Assembly: GCA_030867875.1 (NCBI GenBank) | Contig: JAOWCC010000916.1 | Coordinates: forward strand, 434,001-498,000 | From: Actinernus sp. WN-2022 | Taxonomy: Eukaryota; Cnidaria; Anthozoa; Actiniaria; Actinernidae | DNA: 64,000 nucleotides | Direction: 5' to 3' | Notes under the pieces: generated by a model | Seen by the model: only the letters and a program-made list of their open reading frames with translations | Database searches by the model: none | What the model was told of the DNA's origin: nothing | Program-made: the position numbers and the translations under genes | Shown here: positions 44,140 through 51,952 of the stretch, one piece after another | How the letters are laid out: every line of letters starts with the position of its first letter | How positions within the stretch are numbered: position 1 is the stretch's first letter

Positions 44140-45247
44140 GTCTAACATGGCCTTTGATGGGAGGTATGAGGAAAGAACTGATGAAGCTGAAAGAGGAAAA
44201 GATTACGATGACGATGCTATCGATGTGGAGGAGTGGAAACATCGCTTTCCAGACTCGAGAAGTGTGGAGCCTAGAGAATCGCTCAACATGAAAACCATAC
44301 GCGATTACCCTAGAGAAGGCGCTCGACCAAAGGATCAGGAAACCTCGTTTTCTATAGACGATGAATGGCTGGATGAACTCGTCGACCCGAAAGACTCGAA
44401 CGTTTCTAGATACGAAAGAATCCTGGAAAATCTGAAAGATGAGAAACCTCCTAAATTCAGCGCTAGAGATGTGATCTTCAAACAAGGCTTATCAGACGAT
44501 GTAAGACAGGATATGTTCGAGACCGTCTGGGAACAATATCCAGATGTGGGAATTCGAGGTGTTCTCGAGATGGCAACCATGTCTGATGGTAGAGTCGCTA
44601 TCCACGAGTATGGAAGTACGAATAAACCTATCCCTTTGACCACCAAGAAGGGCGAGTTATATACGAGGATTGGGAAAGGTCTCAAAAGAGTCCTAGGAAC
44701 TCTGAGGGGAAAAATGGTAGAAGAAGTCATAGAAGCTGAAGACCAATTGAGTGAGAGGATCGAACGAAATGAAGAAATACTCAAAGACCCTACGTCTACT
44801 GAAACTCAGAAAGAGAATGCTACTAACGAAATAAAGACCGATCAGGAGGAGCAAGCAGTCCTAGAACAAATAGAAGAAGCTATAGTAGAACGGATGCCAC
44901 TTAGGGATCGTATAAGAATCATCTTCAAGAAGTATGGAGTCAGTATAATTAGCGTGGTAGCTGCGGTAAGTACTGTGATCGGCGTGATAGTTTCCAATCT
45001 GACGAAGGCAGTTTCCGAGATAGTACCGGGAGTTGGAGATGCTGCCAAAGCAGCCGCTAAAACAACTGCCAAAGCCTTAAAAGCAATAGGTACAAAGTTA
45101 GAAGAGATTCTACCTAAGATGATTGGGCCAATTGCGAGTTTCTTATTCAGTATGGCTGCTGACGTCGTTGGAGTCTTAGCAAACAACATTTGGTTGTTAA
45201 TCGTAGCAGCAGTGGTCTTCGTAGTGGAGCAATACAAACGACGTTAA
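44138..45247 (+). CDS. PLV membrane protein, 369 aa
   Basis: Start chosen at MSNMAFDG (44138) because the earlier ATG at 44087 lies in the capsid gene and promoter. The N-terminal half is charged and acidic. The middle has coiled-coil character (EVIEAEDQLSERIERNEEI). The C-terminal third has two or three hydrophobic segments: about 262-290 (GVSIISVVAAVSTVIGVIVS), an Ala-rich amphipathic stretch, and IWLLIVAAVVFVVEQ at the end. This layout suggests a virion membrane or internal structural protein. It is divergent from the capsid gene and convergent, with a 4-nt overlap, with the 541-aa gene. Confidence 0.65.
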   Translation: MSNMAFDGRYEERTDEAERGKDYDDDAIDVEEWKHRFPDSRSVEPRESLNMKTIRDYPREGARPKDQETSFSIDDEWLDELVDPKDSNVSRYERILENLKDEKPPKFSARDVIFKQGLSDDVRQDMFETVWEQYPDVGIRGVLEMATMSDGRVAIHEYGSTNKPIPLTTKKGELYTRIGKGLKRVLGTLRGKMVEEVIEAEDQLSERIERNEEILKDPTSTETQKENATNEIKTDQEEQAVLEQIEEAIVERMPLRDRIRIIFKKYGVSIISVVAAVSTVIGVIVSNLTKAVSEIVPGVGDAAKAAAKTTAKALKAIGTKLEEILPKMIGPIASFLFSMAADVVGVLANNIWLLIVAAVVFVVEQYKRR

Positions 45248-46869
45248 CGAAACAACGTCCATGCAATTCCAGCTGCGGCAATGGATGTCACCGCGAGATT
45301 TATCTCATGTTGTGGGACAGCCTTTGGTACAGGAACTCGTTTCTTGTGCGTCTCGAGAGGTGGTATTAATTTCTTATCTGGTGGTCCTTCCATAGGAGGA
45401 GGTGGGCGTCCTTTGACTTCTGCATTGATGTCGTTAGTGCCTAGCATCATATCTTTCGTGGCTTTCGGGGTTGGATTCCTATAGCCATCTTTCTTACCAA
45501 GATAGTACACTAGATTGCTTGGCAACAATCGCACACCTATAGCTATTGCTAAATCGAGCCTCTTGTGCGTCGTCGTTATAGCAGTAAGATAGTTTTTGTA
45601 GCTCACCACTAAATCGTTTTCGAGAATAGCGCCTTCGACTAAGCTCTTAAACTTTTCTTTGACGTTGAAACTATCTACGATGGATTCGTTAAGATCGTTT
45701 TGAGCGCCTAGAATACAATATCCAAAAGCCTCAACAGATCGATTCAATCTACCTAATCCAGCATTCGTCAAACCTCTACCGATTGGTGGTGTAAACCAAT
45801 TGTATTGCTTTCCTTCGTGTTCGTCGTTCCGAATAAAGGATACTAGATCGCCCTTGTCCACCCTGCCTCCCTCGTCTGCAAATAAGTTATTGTGGTTGGG
45901 CCACGTATCTGCTTCCTTGTCGTAGCCTCGGATTACGTGGACGTTCTTGTAGCCATCATCATACAAAAGGAATACGTCTCCTAATCCGTGGTTCCTACCT
46001 CCGTGCCATCGGAAGTCTGGCGTTCGAGATATGCCGAATTCGATGCACAATCTCTCAAGAGCCGATTTGCTGTAGAGGTTATCGAGTTGTTTGAAAGCCG
46101 TGTCACCAGGTAGAGGGCAACCAAGTTCATGTAGAATTCTTCGTATCGTGAAATAAACATGGAATCGTAGGAACCCCTGAACGACTGGTGGATACTTTCT
46201 GAAAGTAGGATCGAACAACGATACTCCACATCCGGAAGTCGCACACCACGTTGCGAAATTCAATTGCTGAGGCCAGTATTTGAAATCCGGACCTGATAAC
46301 CACGCATGGGACTCCTTCGCTGTCACATGCTTCACGACGGTCTCCTTGAATATATTTGGAACGCCAGCTTTGAACTTCTTCGTTGGGGTGACATATATCC
46401 ATAGATTAGTGAGATCAATATCTTGTGCCGGTTCAGTAGAAGGAACTGCTGTAATAAGATATTTCGCACTCTTATCTAGGGTCAACGTAGATGGGAAGCC
46501 ATCAACCATTCCCTGCAATGCGTCATCGATGCGTTTTTGAGTGACTGCAGGTAACTTTGAGACATCATCGCCGTAAACGACATAGCTAGAATCTCCATCT
46601 CGAAACCAAATACTCGTCGAATATTTGTCTGGACCGTTCACTTCCGTAGAGGCATAGAACTTGTGAAGATCTGCATGTGGATATCTTTTCTTGAACTTCA
46701 CCAACAGATTGGCATTCAAGGTTGCGATCCTCGCGTTTTCCTCAGCTTCTCTCCTAGCTTGAATCTCAGCCTTTGACCGTAAATTACTATTCGGTGTTGG
46801 TCTCTCATCGTCTCTCTCGCTCTCTCTAGTGCTCGGATGGTAGCTGAAAATACCTACATGTCTCCTCAT
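45244..46869 (-). CDS. PLV structural-type protein with C-terminal anchor, 541 aa
   Basis: Started at MRRHVGIF (46869), because the longer frame from 46896 runs through the AT palindrome that serves as promoter. After a charged N-terminus (residues 12-45) the protein is globular and aromatic-rich, with QLNFATWCATSGCGVSLF and FRWHGGRNHGLGDVF. It then has a proline-rich linker (RPPPPMEGPP) and a hydrophobic tail (INLAVTSIAAAGIAWTLF), probably a membrane anchor. I know similar unannotated proteins from cnidarian PLV loci but not their function. It is divergent from the minor-capsid candidate with 41 bases between starts. Confidence 0.6.
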   Translation of the reverse strand: MRRHVGIFSYHPSTRESERDDERPTPNSNLRSKAEIQARREAEENARIATLNANLLVKFKKRYPHADLHKFYASTEVNGPDKYSTSIWFRDGDSSYVVYGDDVSKLPAVTQKRIDDALQGMVDGFPSTLTLDKSAKYLITAVPSTEPAQDIDLTNLWIYVTPTKKFKAGVPNIFKETVVKHVTAKESHAWLSGPDFKYWPQQLNFATWCATSGCGVSLFDPTFRKYPPVVQGFLRFHVYFTIRRILHELGCPLPGDTAFKQLDNLYSKSALERLCIEFGISRTPDFRWHGGRNHGLGDVFLLYDDGYKNVHVIRGYDKEADTWPNHNNLFADEGGRVDKGDLVSFIRNDEHEGKQYNWFTPPIGRGLTNAGLGRLNRSVEAFGYCILGAQNDLNESIVDSFNVKEKFKSLVEGAILENDLVVSYKNYLTAITTTHKRLDLAIAIGVRLLPSNLVYYLGKKDGYRNPTPKATKDMMLGTNDINAEVKGRPPPPMEGPPDKKLIPPLETHKKRVPVPKAVPQHEINLAVTSIAAAGIAWTLFR

Positions 46870-46905
46870 GTTGAAGCTATACGTATATATAGTCATACCT
46901 TCAAC
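46870..46905. promoter_or_regulatory. Second bidirectional promoter
   Basis: Between the divergent ATGs at 46869 and 46911 lies CTATACGTATATATAG, flanked by the inverted pair GTTGAAG and CTTCAAC. The design matches the capsid/membrane-protein promoter at 44,120: an AT palindrome core inside a wider inverted repeat. Confidence 0.5.
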
Positions 46906-46910
46906 ATATA

Positions 46911-47576
46911 ATGACGATCCTTAATGTCACCACAACCTTGGCCGACCATACTGTCTACTTCGACGACCCTATTCTTATACAGAACGTTTCGCTACTCGAG
47001 ATCGCTTTTGAGAACAGTTGGTGGAACCTAACGGAGGCGGGCTCGTTCAGGTGGGATGTCGGTAGTATTATGTTCCCACACGATGTTGCTGTAGGGTCTT
47101 ACAATTTTAAGAAAATCAAGAGTGCCTTAAAGCCTGCAAGTAGTGCTGGTATCGTGGAATTTAAGAGCAATACCCTCCTTAGGGACCACGCTCTAGTAGT
47201 TAAGAAACCAATCAAGTTCGATAAAAATTTCTACACACTATTAGGTGTCGAAGGTGGAGAAGAAGGGAATAAAGAGTTTCTGCTAAAAGTTGGTAATTAC
47301 CCTATTAAGATCAAAGATATCTACACGATGTATGTCTATTGCGATGCGGTGGATTCCGGTTTCTCACTCCTAGAGGGAAAACGATCGAAAGTCTTGGCTA
47401 GCATAGAGGTCCGAGGTCCTTGGTTTCAGAAAACGATCTATACTATAACGAATCCCCAAGCCCTGCAAGCTCTAGGTACGACGCTAAACAGTCTTCGTCT
47501 GACAATTCGTGATGATAAAGGTAACGTGGTAGACTTCCGTGGTCGACCTATACGATACGTGTTGAAGCTTGAGTAA
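46911..47576 (+). CDS. Probable minor capsid (penton-like) protein, 221 aa
   Basis: A beta-rich protein without long helices. Its C-terminal half alternates hydrophobic and polar residues as in a single jelly-roll (SKVLASIEVRGPWFQ, SLRLTIRDDKGNVVDF, and a final IRYVLKLE). Polinton-like viruses usually encode one single-jelly-roll penton besides the major capsid. Size and location in the late-gene block fit, but I cannot prove the fold from sequence alone. It is followed after 19 bases by the 206-aa membrane protein gene on the same strand. Confidence 0.5.
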   Translation: MTILNVTTTLADHTVYFDDPILIQNVSLLEIAFENSWWNLTEAGSFRWDVGSIMFPHDVAVGSYNFKKIKSALKPASSAGIVEFKSNTLLRDHALVVKKPIKFDKNFYTLLGVEGGEEGNKEFLLKVGNYPIKIKDIYTMYVYCDAVDSGFSLLEGKRSKVLASIEVRGPWFQKTIYTITNPQALQALGTTLNSLRLTIRDDKGNVVDFRGRPIRYVLKLE

Positions 47577-47590
47577 GTTATATGTATAAC
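47577..47590 (+). promoter_or_regulatory. Palindromic box before the 206-aa gene
   Basis: GTTATATGTATAAC is an inverted repeat of GTTATA around TG, 5 bases before the ATG at 47596. It belongs to the same box family as those at the inverted repeats and bidirectional promoters. Confidence 0.5.
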
Positions 47591-47595
47591 GTACA

Positions 47596-48216
47596 ATGGA
47601 AGGCGACTCGATTCAACCGTTTCCCTCAGCACCAAGTATCTATCCACAGATTGCTAGTGACACTGGAAAGAACTTTAGACTGCAAACGATCCGAGACACG
47701 CTTTCGGACATAGAAGTTCAAGAAAGGCACTACGAAGGTGTGCGCAAGAAATACGCACGTTCTCAAGGAATAGTTCATGGTATCGCAGTGGTAACTGGAG
47801 GTCTATCTGTGATCTTATCTGGATCTGGATTGGGCGTAGCATTGACTGGGGTTGGAATAGTGATTGGTCTACCACTTGGAGTTATTGGTGGGCTATGTGG
47901 ATTAATTTCAGCATCTACAACCCTTGGAGCTAGAAAGTTAGGAATGAAGGTTTCTAAGCATGAAAGGACAACTATGTTGGCAAAGGCGAAAATCAATACG
48001 ATTCGAGATCTAGTATCGAAGGCCCTACGCGATGAAAACATATCCGACTCTGAATACAGTCTCATCCTGAACGAAGCAAATAAATATGAGATCATGAGGT
48101 CTGAAATTCGTCGTGAGACTTCCATAGGTGAAAAAAGTCCGGATCGGGTTCGAGCCGAACTCAAACAAGAAGTGCAAAAGGAAATGCGAGAAAAACTTGG
48201 CAGCTTAGTAGGGTAA
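47596..48216 (+). CDS. PLV membrane protein, 206 aa
   Basis: A soluble N-terminus with short helices is followed by a Gly/Val-rich hydrophobic block at about residues 58-110 (GIAVVTGGLSVILSGSG, GVALTGVGIVIGLPLGVIGG), long enough for two membrane spans. A charged helical C-terminus rich in Lys and Glu follows. I know relatives only as uncharacterised proteins in cnidarian PLV-like loci. A role in the internal membrane or in membrane remodelling is inference. It ends 51 bases before the stop of the convergent TFIIB-like gene. Confidence 0.6.
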   Translation: MEGDSIQPFPSAPSIYPQIASDTGKNFRLQTIRDTLSDIEVQERHYEGVRKKYARSQGIVHGIAVVTGGLSVILSGSGLGVALTGVGIVIGLPLGVIGGLCGLISASTTLGARKLGMKVSKHERTTMLAKAKINTIRDLVSKALRDENISDSEYSLILNEANKYEIMRSEIRRETSIGEKSPDRVRAELKQEVQKEMREKLGSLVG

Positions 48217-48267
48217 GGATCGACGTTTCCTATGAAAGGAACGAACATGGTTCTCACTTTCACTTCG

Positions 48268-49209
48268 CTAAGTCCTATCGCTAGTTAGCCCATGTCTAGT
48301 GTAAATTGGCTCAAAGTAGGAATGGTAAGAAAACAACTCCTTGACAAAACGCTCGACCGCACTTCCAAATACGTCACATCGTTTAACGACATCGTTAAGA
48401 GACATAGACGATCCTAAACGACGTAGCACCTCGTAGCTTGCTCCAACGACTTTCGTCTTAAGTATTGATCTGGGGCCTATATTGTTTTCTATCGCTGTAG
48501 TAACGACCTCGTGGACTATTTGTTGAACGTCCATAGGTACTCCTTGAGGATCGAGTTTAAGGAAAGTCGTTGCAATGTGAGGAACTATGTGCTCGACATC
48601 CAAGTCCACATCAATCTTATCGTCGTTATACAGAGAACGTATAAAGACCTCTCCACTATGGATGCCTTTATTGCTTAGTTGCATGAAGCGAGCAACCTCA
48701 CCTTTAGTTCGTACGAACCCACATTGTGTGCACGCATGGTAGAGTAGAGCAGCTAAAATATTTCTCTTAGCATCGCTACGCTTGGGATGAACTTTCATTA
48801 CTTGGATAAATGCGTCGGCTACGATTCCTAACGTGTTCATAGGGAACGATAGGTCATAACTTTGTTTGTAAATAGTGTTGTATGCTCGTAGTTCTTGTAG
48901 GAGCGTTCGTCGTTGCAGTTCCGTGTTATCGCTTTGCTTTGGTTTTGCGCGGTCTAGATCACTTTGATACTGAAACCCGTCCAGACCTACTATACGCAGT
49001 CGAGTAGTAGTAATATCGATCTTAGTTTCTTCACATGGTTCGACCTCGGAAACAAGACCACATGTGGGGCACACGAATTCCGTTCCTTGTATTTCCAAGG
49101 GGCAGAGACAATCAGAACATGTTTCACTGGTGTTAATATGTTCCACTTGTGGTTTGATATTCAGGCTTCTACGAATTCCAGGACCAAACAATCTGATTAG
49201 CTCGTCCAT
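48268..49209 (-). CDS. TFIIB/VLTF3-like transcription factor
   Basis: 313 residues. An N-terminal zinc ribbon uses C31, C34, C47 and C50 (CSDC...FVCPTCG). It is followed by a cyclin-like helical region with KRSDAKRNILAALLYHACTQ and TKGEVARFMQLSNKGIHSG. Both parts in this order are typical of TFIIB and of the diverged late transcription factor VLTF3 (poxvirus A2) of large DNA viruses. It probably directs transcription of the viral late genes from the palindromic promoters. Distinguishing TFIIB from VLTF3 ancestry would need a profile search. The frame is intact. A conserved hairpin lies upstream between it and the next gene. Confidence 0.65.
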   Translation of the reverse strand: MDELIRLFGPGIRRSLNIKPQVEHINTSETCSDCLCPLEIQGTEFVCPTCGLVSEVEPCEETKIDITTTRLRIVGLDGFQYQSDLDRAKPKQSDNTELQRRTLLQELRAYNTIYKQSYDLSFPMNTLGIVADAFIQVMKVHPKRSDAKRNILAALLYHACTQCGFVRTKGEVARFMQLSNKGIHSGEVFIRSLYNDDKIDVDLDVEHIVPHIATTFLKLDPQGVPMDVQQIVHEVVTTAIENNIGPRSILKTKVVGASYEVLRRLGSSMSLNDVVKRCDVFGSAVERFVKELFSYHSYFEPIYTRHGLTSDRT

Positions 49210-49242
49210 GATACGCTGTAGATGTCATACGTTTAATAGAAG

Positions 49243-49301
49243 AAAAAAAAAGAATGAAGAGGGTCACGCAACGACTTTCTTCATTCTTTTTTTTTTTTTT
49301 T
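49243..49301 (-). terminator. Hairpin with conserved loop, copy 1
   Basis: A9GAATGAAGA pairs with TCTTCATTCT9 around the 17-nt loop GGGTCACGCAACGACTT (49261-49277). It lies 12-70 bases after the stop of the minus-strand zinc-finger gene (49313). The same loop recurs in the hairpin at 50,927, also just after a minus-strand gene, which points to a transcription end or 3' processing signal. Confidence 0.6.
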
Positions 49302-49312
49302 CGTGGCTATTC

Positions 49313-49963
49313 CTAATCGTCCTTCTCGCTCCTCAAGGCAGCCAACACCTCGTCGAGCGCATGGTTGAGAGACTCTCCGAGACCTTCCTCTGGTTCCAAC
49401 ACTCTTGGTTCCGCGGGCAATGCTACCGTCGGACGCATGGCTAAGAGCCTCATCGAAGCATTCCTGTCGAACGCACGGGTGAGAGCCTCGTCGAAACCTT
49501 CCTCCGCTTCCACCACGGTTGAATCTGCAAACGTATCGAACTCACGGAAGTAGTCGGTCTTCGCTGTCTCATTTGGATCCACGTTTGGCTCTTCCTCCGG
49601 TTCCACCACGTTTGGCTCTTCCTCCGGTTCCACCACGTTTGGCTCTGCAAGTTCCTCCTTTCTTGGCTGTGGAGTTTCCTCTAGCGTCTTGCTGGACTTC
49701 TTAGCGCGTCTTATATGGGAACTCTTCTTGATGGCGAGACGGTCGCATCCTGAGCAAAGCCCGTAACTAGTACGACATCCTTTACCACACTTCGAGCATG
49801 GCACGAATTGGGCACAGCCTTTTGAGATTTGGCAGTTGTGCTGGGCACAGAACTTCGATGTCTTCGAAATCTTCTTTGGGCATTTCGAGTCCTTCCCTCT
49901 CATCAACCAATCACAAGTCGTCTCAGGCATTGCGGCGTCTACGTTCGAGTTCTTCTTCGACAT
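49313..49963 (-). CDS. Cys-rich zinc-binding acidic protein, 216 aa
   Basis: The N-terminal 75 residues carry two probable zinc sites: C17-C28-C39-H42 with a conserved-looking MRGKDSKC, and C56-x2-C59 with C70-x2-C73. A basic stretch follows (IKKSSHIRRAKKSSK). The C-terminal two thirds are acidic and include a 9-residue tandem repeat EEEPNVVEP (27-bp DNA repeat at about 49,581-49,640), probably disordered. Function unknown. A nucleic-acid-binding or transcription-linked role is plausible. Conserved upstream module copy lies at about 50,050-50,112 and a conserved hairpin follows the stop. Confidence 0.6.
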   Translation of the reverse strand: MSKKNSNVDAAMPETTCDWLMRGKDSKCPKKISKTSKFCAQHNCQISKGCAQFVPCSKCGKGCRTSYGLCSGCDRLAIKKSSHIRRAKKSSKTLEETPQPRKEELAEPNVVEPEEEPNVVEPEEEPNVDPNETAKTDYFREFDTFADSTVVEAEEGFDEALTRAFDRNASMRLLAMRPTVALPAEPRVLEPEEGLGESLNHALDEVLAALRSEKDD

Positions 49964-50049
49964 GTTCGATCTTTATGGTGTTAATGCGTACTAAGATGAC
50001 AACGTAAGCTAGTATCGTGGAATAAAGAACATATACTAATACCATTCGG

Positions 50050-50112
50050 TATCGATATACAGTATAATAATCATTCCTTTAACAGATACTCAAGTTTGGA
50101 CTTTTTAGGTGC
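50050..50112 (-). promoter_or_regulatory. PLV upstream module, internal copy 1
   Basis: TATCGATATACAGTATAATA followed by AACAGATACTCAAGTTTGGA and TTTTTAGGTGCA. This resembles the module repeated in the terminal inverted repeats. It lies ~90-150 bases upstream of the ATG at 49963. Confidence 0.5.
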
Positions 50113-50141
50113 AGTTAAATTCAATCGGATTCTTCTTCTTC

Positions 50142-50815
50142 CTATATGGCAGCATAAGCATTCACATAGTAATCTAGTAGGGCATTTTCGTCCTCTATGG
50201 TGAGATGGGAGTTCTTAATGAGCCACTTAACGAGCCATTTAGCGGTATCAAAATGACCATTTCTACAGGCGCATAGTAGAGCATGATGAACGTGTTCATA
50301 CTCTATGGTTATCTGAAAACGTTGAATGAGCCACTTGATGATATTAAGATGACCATTCGTACTGGCATCTAGTATAGCAACCGCGACGGCTGTACCCTCT
50401 TTGGTGAACTGGAAGTGCTTAATGAGCCACTTAGCGATATCAAGATGACCATACGTTAAGGCACCGCATAGAGTATGATTGGTGAATCTATCCATTTTAT
50501 CGAAACGTAAGTGCTTGATGAGCCACTTAACAATATTAAGATTACCATTTTCGCTGGCGTAGATAAGAGGAAGGCTATCGTCGAAATACCGAAAGTCCTA
50601 GCCAATTCGTCTCGATCAGCATCATTACGAGTAGGCCTCAAACCAAGACATAGTACTTGTCTACGGAACTCTTGGTCTACGTCTTTGTAGCGCGCGAGAG
50701 ATGCGGCACCGTTTAGGCGTTTCGACGTCCTTGCGATGCTTGCAAATGATTCTGGGCCTGCACGCTCTACGATCTTGACTAAGATTTCTATGGGGAGGCA
50801 CGATATATTATCCAT
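50142..50815 (-). pseudogene. F-box/ankyrin-repeat protein, frameshifted
   Basis: The frame from 50815 begins with an F-box-like segment, LPIEILVKIVERAGPESFAS then ARTSKRLNG. The frame ending at 50142 encodes ankyrin-type repeats of the giant-virus style (GHLDIAKWLIKHF, GHLNIIKWLIQRF, GHFDTAKWLVKWL). The two parts are in different frames. The break lies between the ankyrin-frame stop near 50,597 and about 50,565. F-box plus ankyrin proteins of DNA viruses recruit targets to SCF ubiquitin ligases. Such a role is inferred here. It could be a real inactivation or a sequencing error. A module copy and a TATACTGTATA box precede the start. Confidence 0.65.
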
Positions 50816-50819
50816 AGTG

Positions 50820-50895
50820 GAAGATATCGATATACAGTATAGTAATCATTTCTCTAATAGGTTATCAAGTTTGGATTCTTAGGTGTCTAGTGACA
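50820..50895 (-). promoter_or_regulatory. PLV upstream module, internal copy 2
   Basis: ATATCGATATACAGTATAGT, then AATAGGTTATCAAGTTTGGA and TTCTTAGGTGTCTAGTGACA. The last part matches the terminal repeat as far as TAGTGACAATTTGGA. It lies right upstream of the ATG at 50815. Confidence 0.55.
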
Positions 50896-50926
50896 ATTTG
50901 GACATAGAAAAGAAGAAAAAAAAAGG

Positions 50927-50969
50927 AAAAAATGAAGAAGGGTCATGCAACGACTTTTCTTCATTTTTT
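50927..50969 (-). terminator. Hairpin with conserved loop, copy 2
   Basis: AAAAAATGAAGAA pairs with TTCTTCATTTTTT around GGGTCATGCAACGACTT (50940-50956), differing from copy 1 by one base in the loop. It starts ~27 bases after the stop of the 318-aa gene (50996) on the minus strand. Confidence 0.6.
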
Positions 50970-50995
50970 TTTTTTTTGCTCTCCATTACCTACGT

Positions 50996-51952
50996 TCACT
51001 CATCTTCTGCGGCTGCGTCCACACTGGCACTATGCTTAGTATTGGCGGCATAAACGTCTCGTTGGTCGTATCTATTCTTCTTCGATGGTTGTCGTACTAT
51101 GTCGATCTCAACATCTAGTGGGTATGAAAGTCCCATACTACTTGCACAAATACTTGAGGCGTTGCAAATACCATCGTGAATAGAACCTGGTAGGATGAGT
51201 TTGCTTATGTTGTCGATGTTAAGACCGCTAGAGTTCTCATCGACGAGAGGTTCGTACGTAGTGTTGTCCCCATCGGAGTACGACTTACTTTTGTCAAAGA
51301 ATTGACCGTTAGGTGTTCCAGTCTTGTAGTCGCATTTCGCTCTCATCCTCATTATAGGGTTGGGCAATCGACATCCAGCATTGGTAGTGGAGTTCGTGGA
51401 AATAAACCTTTGGATCATCGGAACCACCTTGGTGTTGGGGACGATAATGGTGTCGTCCTTTCCAGGTGGACTGCGTTTACGTGGATTGCGCATGCAGATC
51501 TTTTTGTCTTCGATAAGTTTACTTACTTCGCAATCGAAAGCCCAATCTAGGTGTTCGACTAGTTTGAAAGTAGGACTTAGCTTGTCGTCGGAAGGAAGAT
51601 CCAATTCTCCATTGTCATTTTTCTTAATCGTGATTCCATCGACCTCCGTACGTACAAAGTCGTTCCATTTTTGAAATTGTAGACAAGGATGTCTATCGCG
51701 TTTTTTGCCTACGTCTTCTTCGTTGTGTGGTGCTATCCGTCCCACGTGCTTTTCCCCTTCGAACCGAAAGACCGCTGGATGAGGTCCATCGCCAATGTCG
51801 AAGAATACGGAAACGTACTTGCATCCGTTCGGTCCGTTTCTAGGATGGGTCCAGTCGAACGATATGACGGATCCATAGGATTGCCCATCTTCTTTGGCCT
51901 TTTCGAATGCTTCGACCACATCGCCTACGTTGAAAAGCTTTGAACTCGCCAT
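50996..51952 (-). CDS. Unrecognised PLV protein from the right terminus, 318 aa
   Basis: Starts inside the right inverted repeat with the same first 8 nt as the polymerase gene on the other side, so both share promoter sequence. The product has a compact N-terminal half with aromatic and beta-type sequence (GSVISFDWTHPRNGPNG, AVFRFEGEKHVGRIAPH), and a polar, Asn/Ser-rich C-terminal half. I do not recognise a family. The layout vaguely recalls single-strand-DNA-binding-like proteins of large DNA viruses, at low confidence. The position opposite the polymerase and the shared promoter suggest early, replication-linked expression. Confidence 0.55.
   Translation of the reverse strand: MASSKLFNVGDVVEAFEKAKEDGQSYGSVISFDWTHPRNGPNGCKYVSVFFDIGDGPHPAVFRFEGEKHVGRIAPHNEEDVGKKRDRHPCLQFQKWNDFVRTEVDGITIKKNDNGELDLPSDDKLSPTFKLVEHLDWAFDCEVSKLIEDKKICMRNPRKRSPPGKDDTIIVPNTKVVPMIQRFISTNSTTNAGCRLPNPIMRMRAKCDYKTGTPNGQFFDKSKSYSDGDNTTYEPLVDENSSGLNIDNISKLILPGSIHDGICNASSICASSMGLSYPLDVEIDIVRQPSKKNRYDQRDVYAANTKHSASVDAAAEDE

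Noticed and set aside
44113..44148. N-terminally longer capsid protein (start at 44148) and longer 369-aa protein (start at 44087)
   Set aside because: Both extensions translate the AT-palindrome promoter and give similar ITIYIV-like peptides on both strands, which is a property of the palindrome rather than of real protein.
46870..46896. Start at 46896 for the 541-aa gene
   Set aside because: The extra residues come from the bidirectional promoter box. The ATG at 46869 leaves the promoter outside the gene.
39738..49704. Numerous antisense frames inside PLV genes (for example 41024-41417, 43040-43735, 44335-44784)
   Set aside because: They are shadows of real genes, with unnatural composition and no domains.
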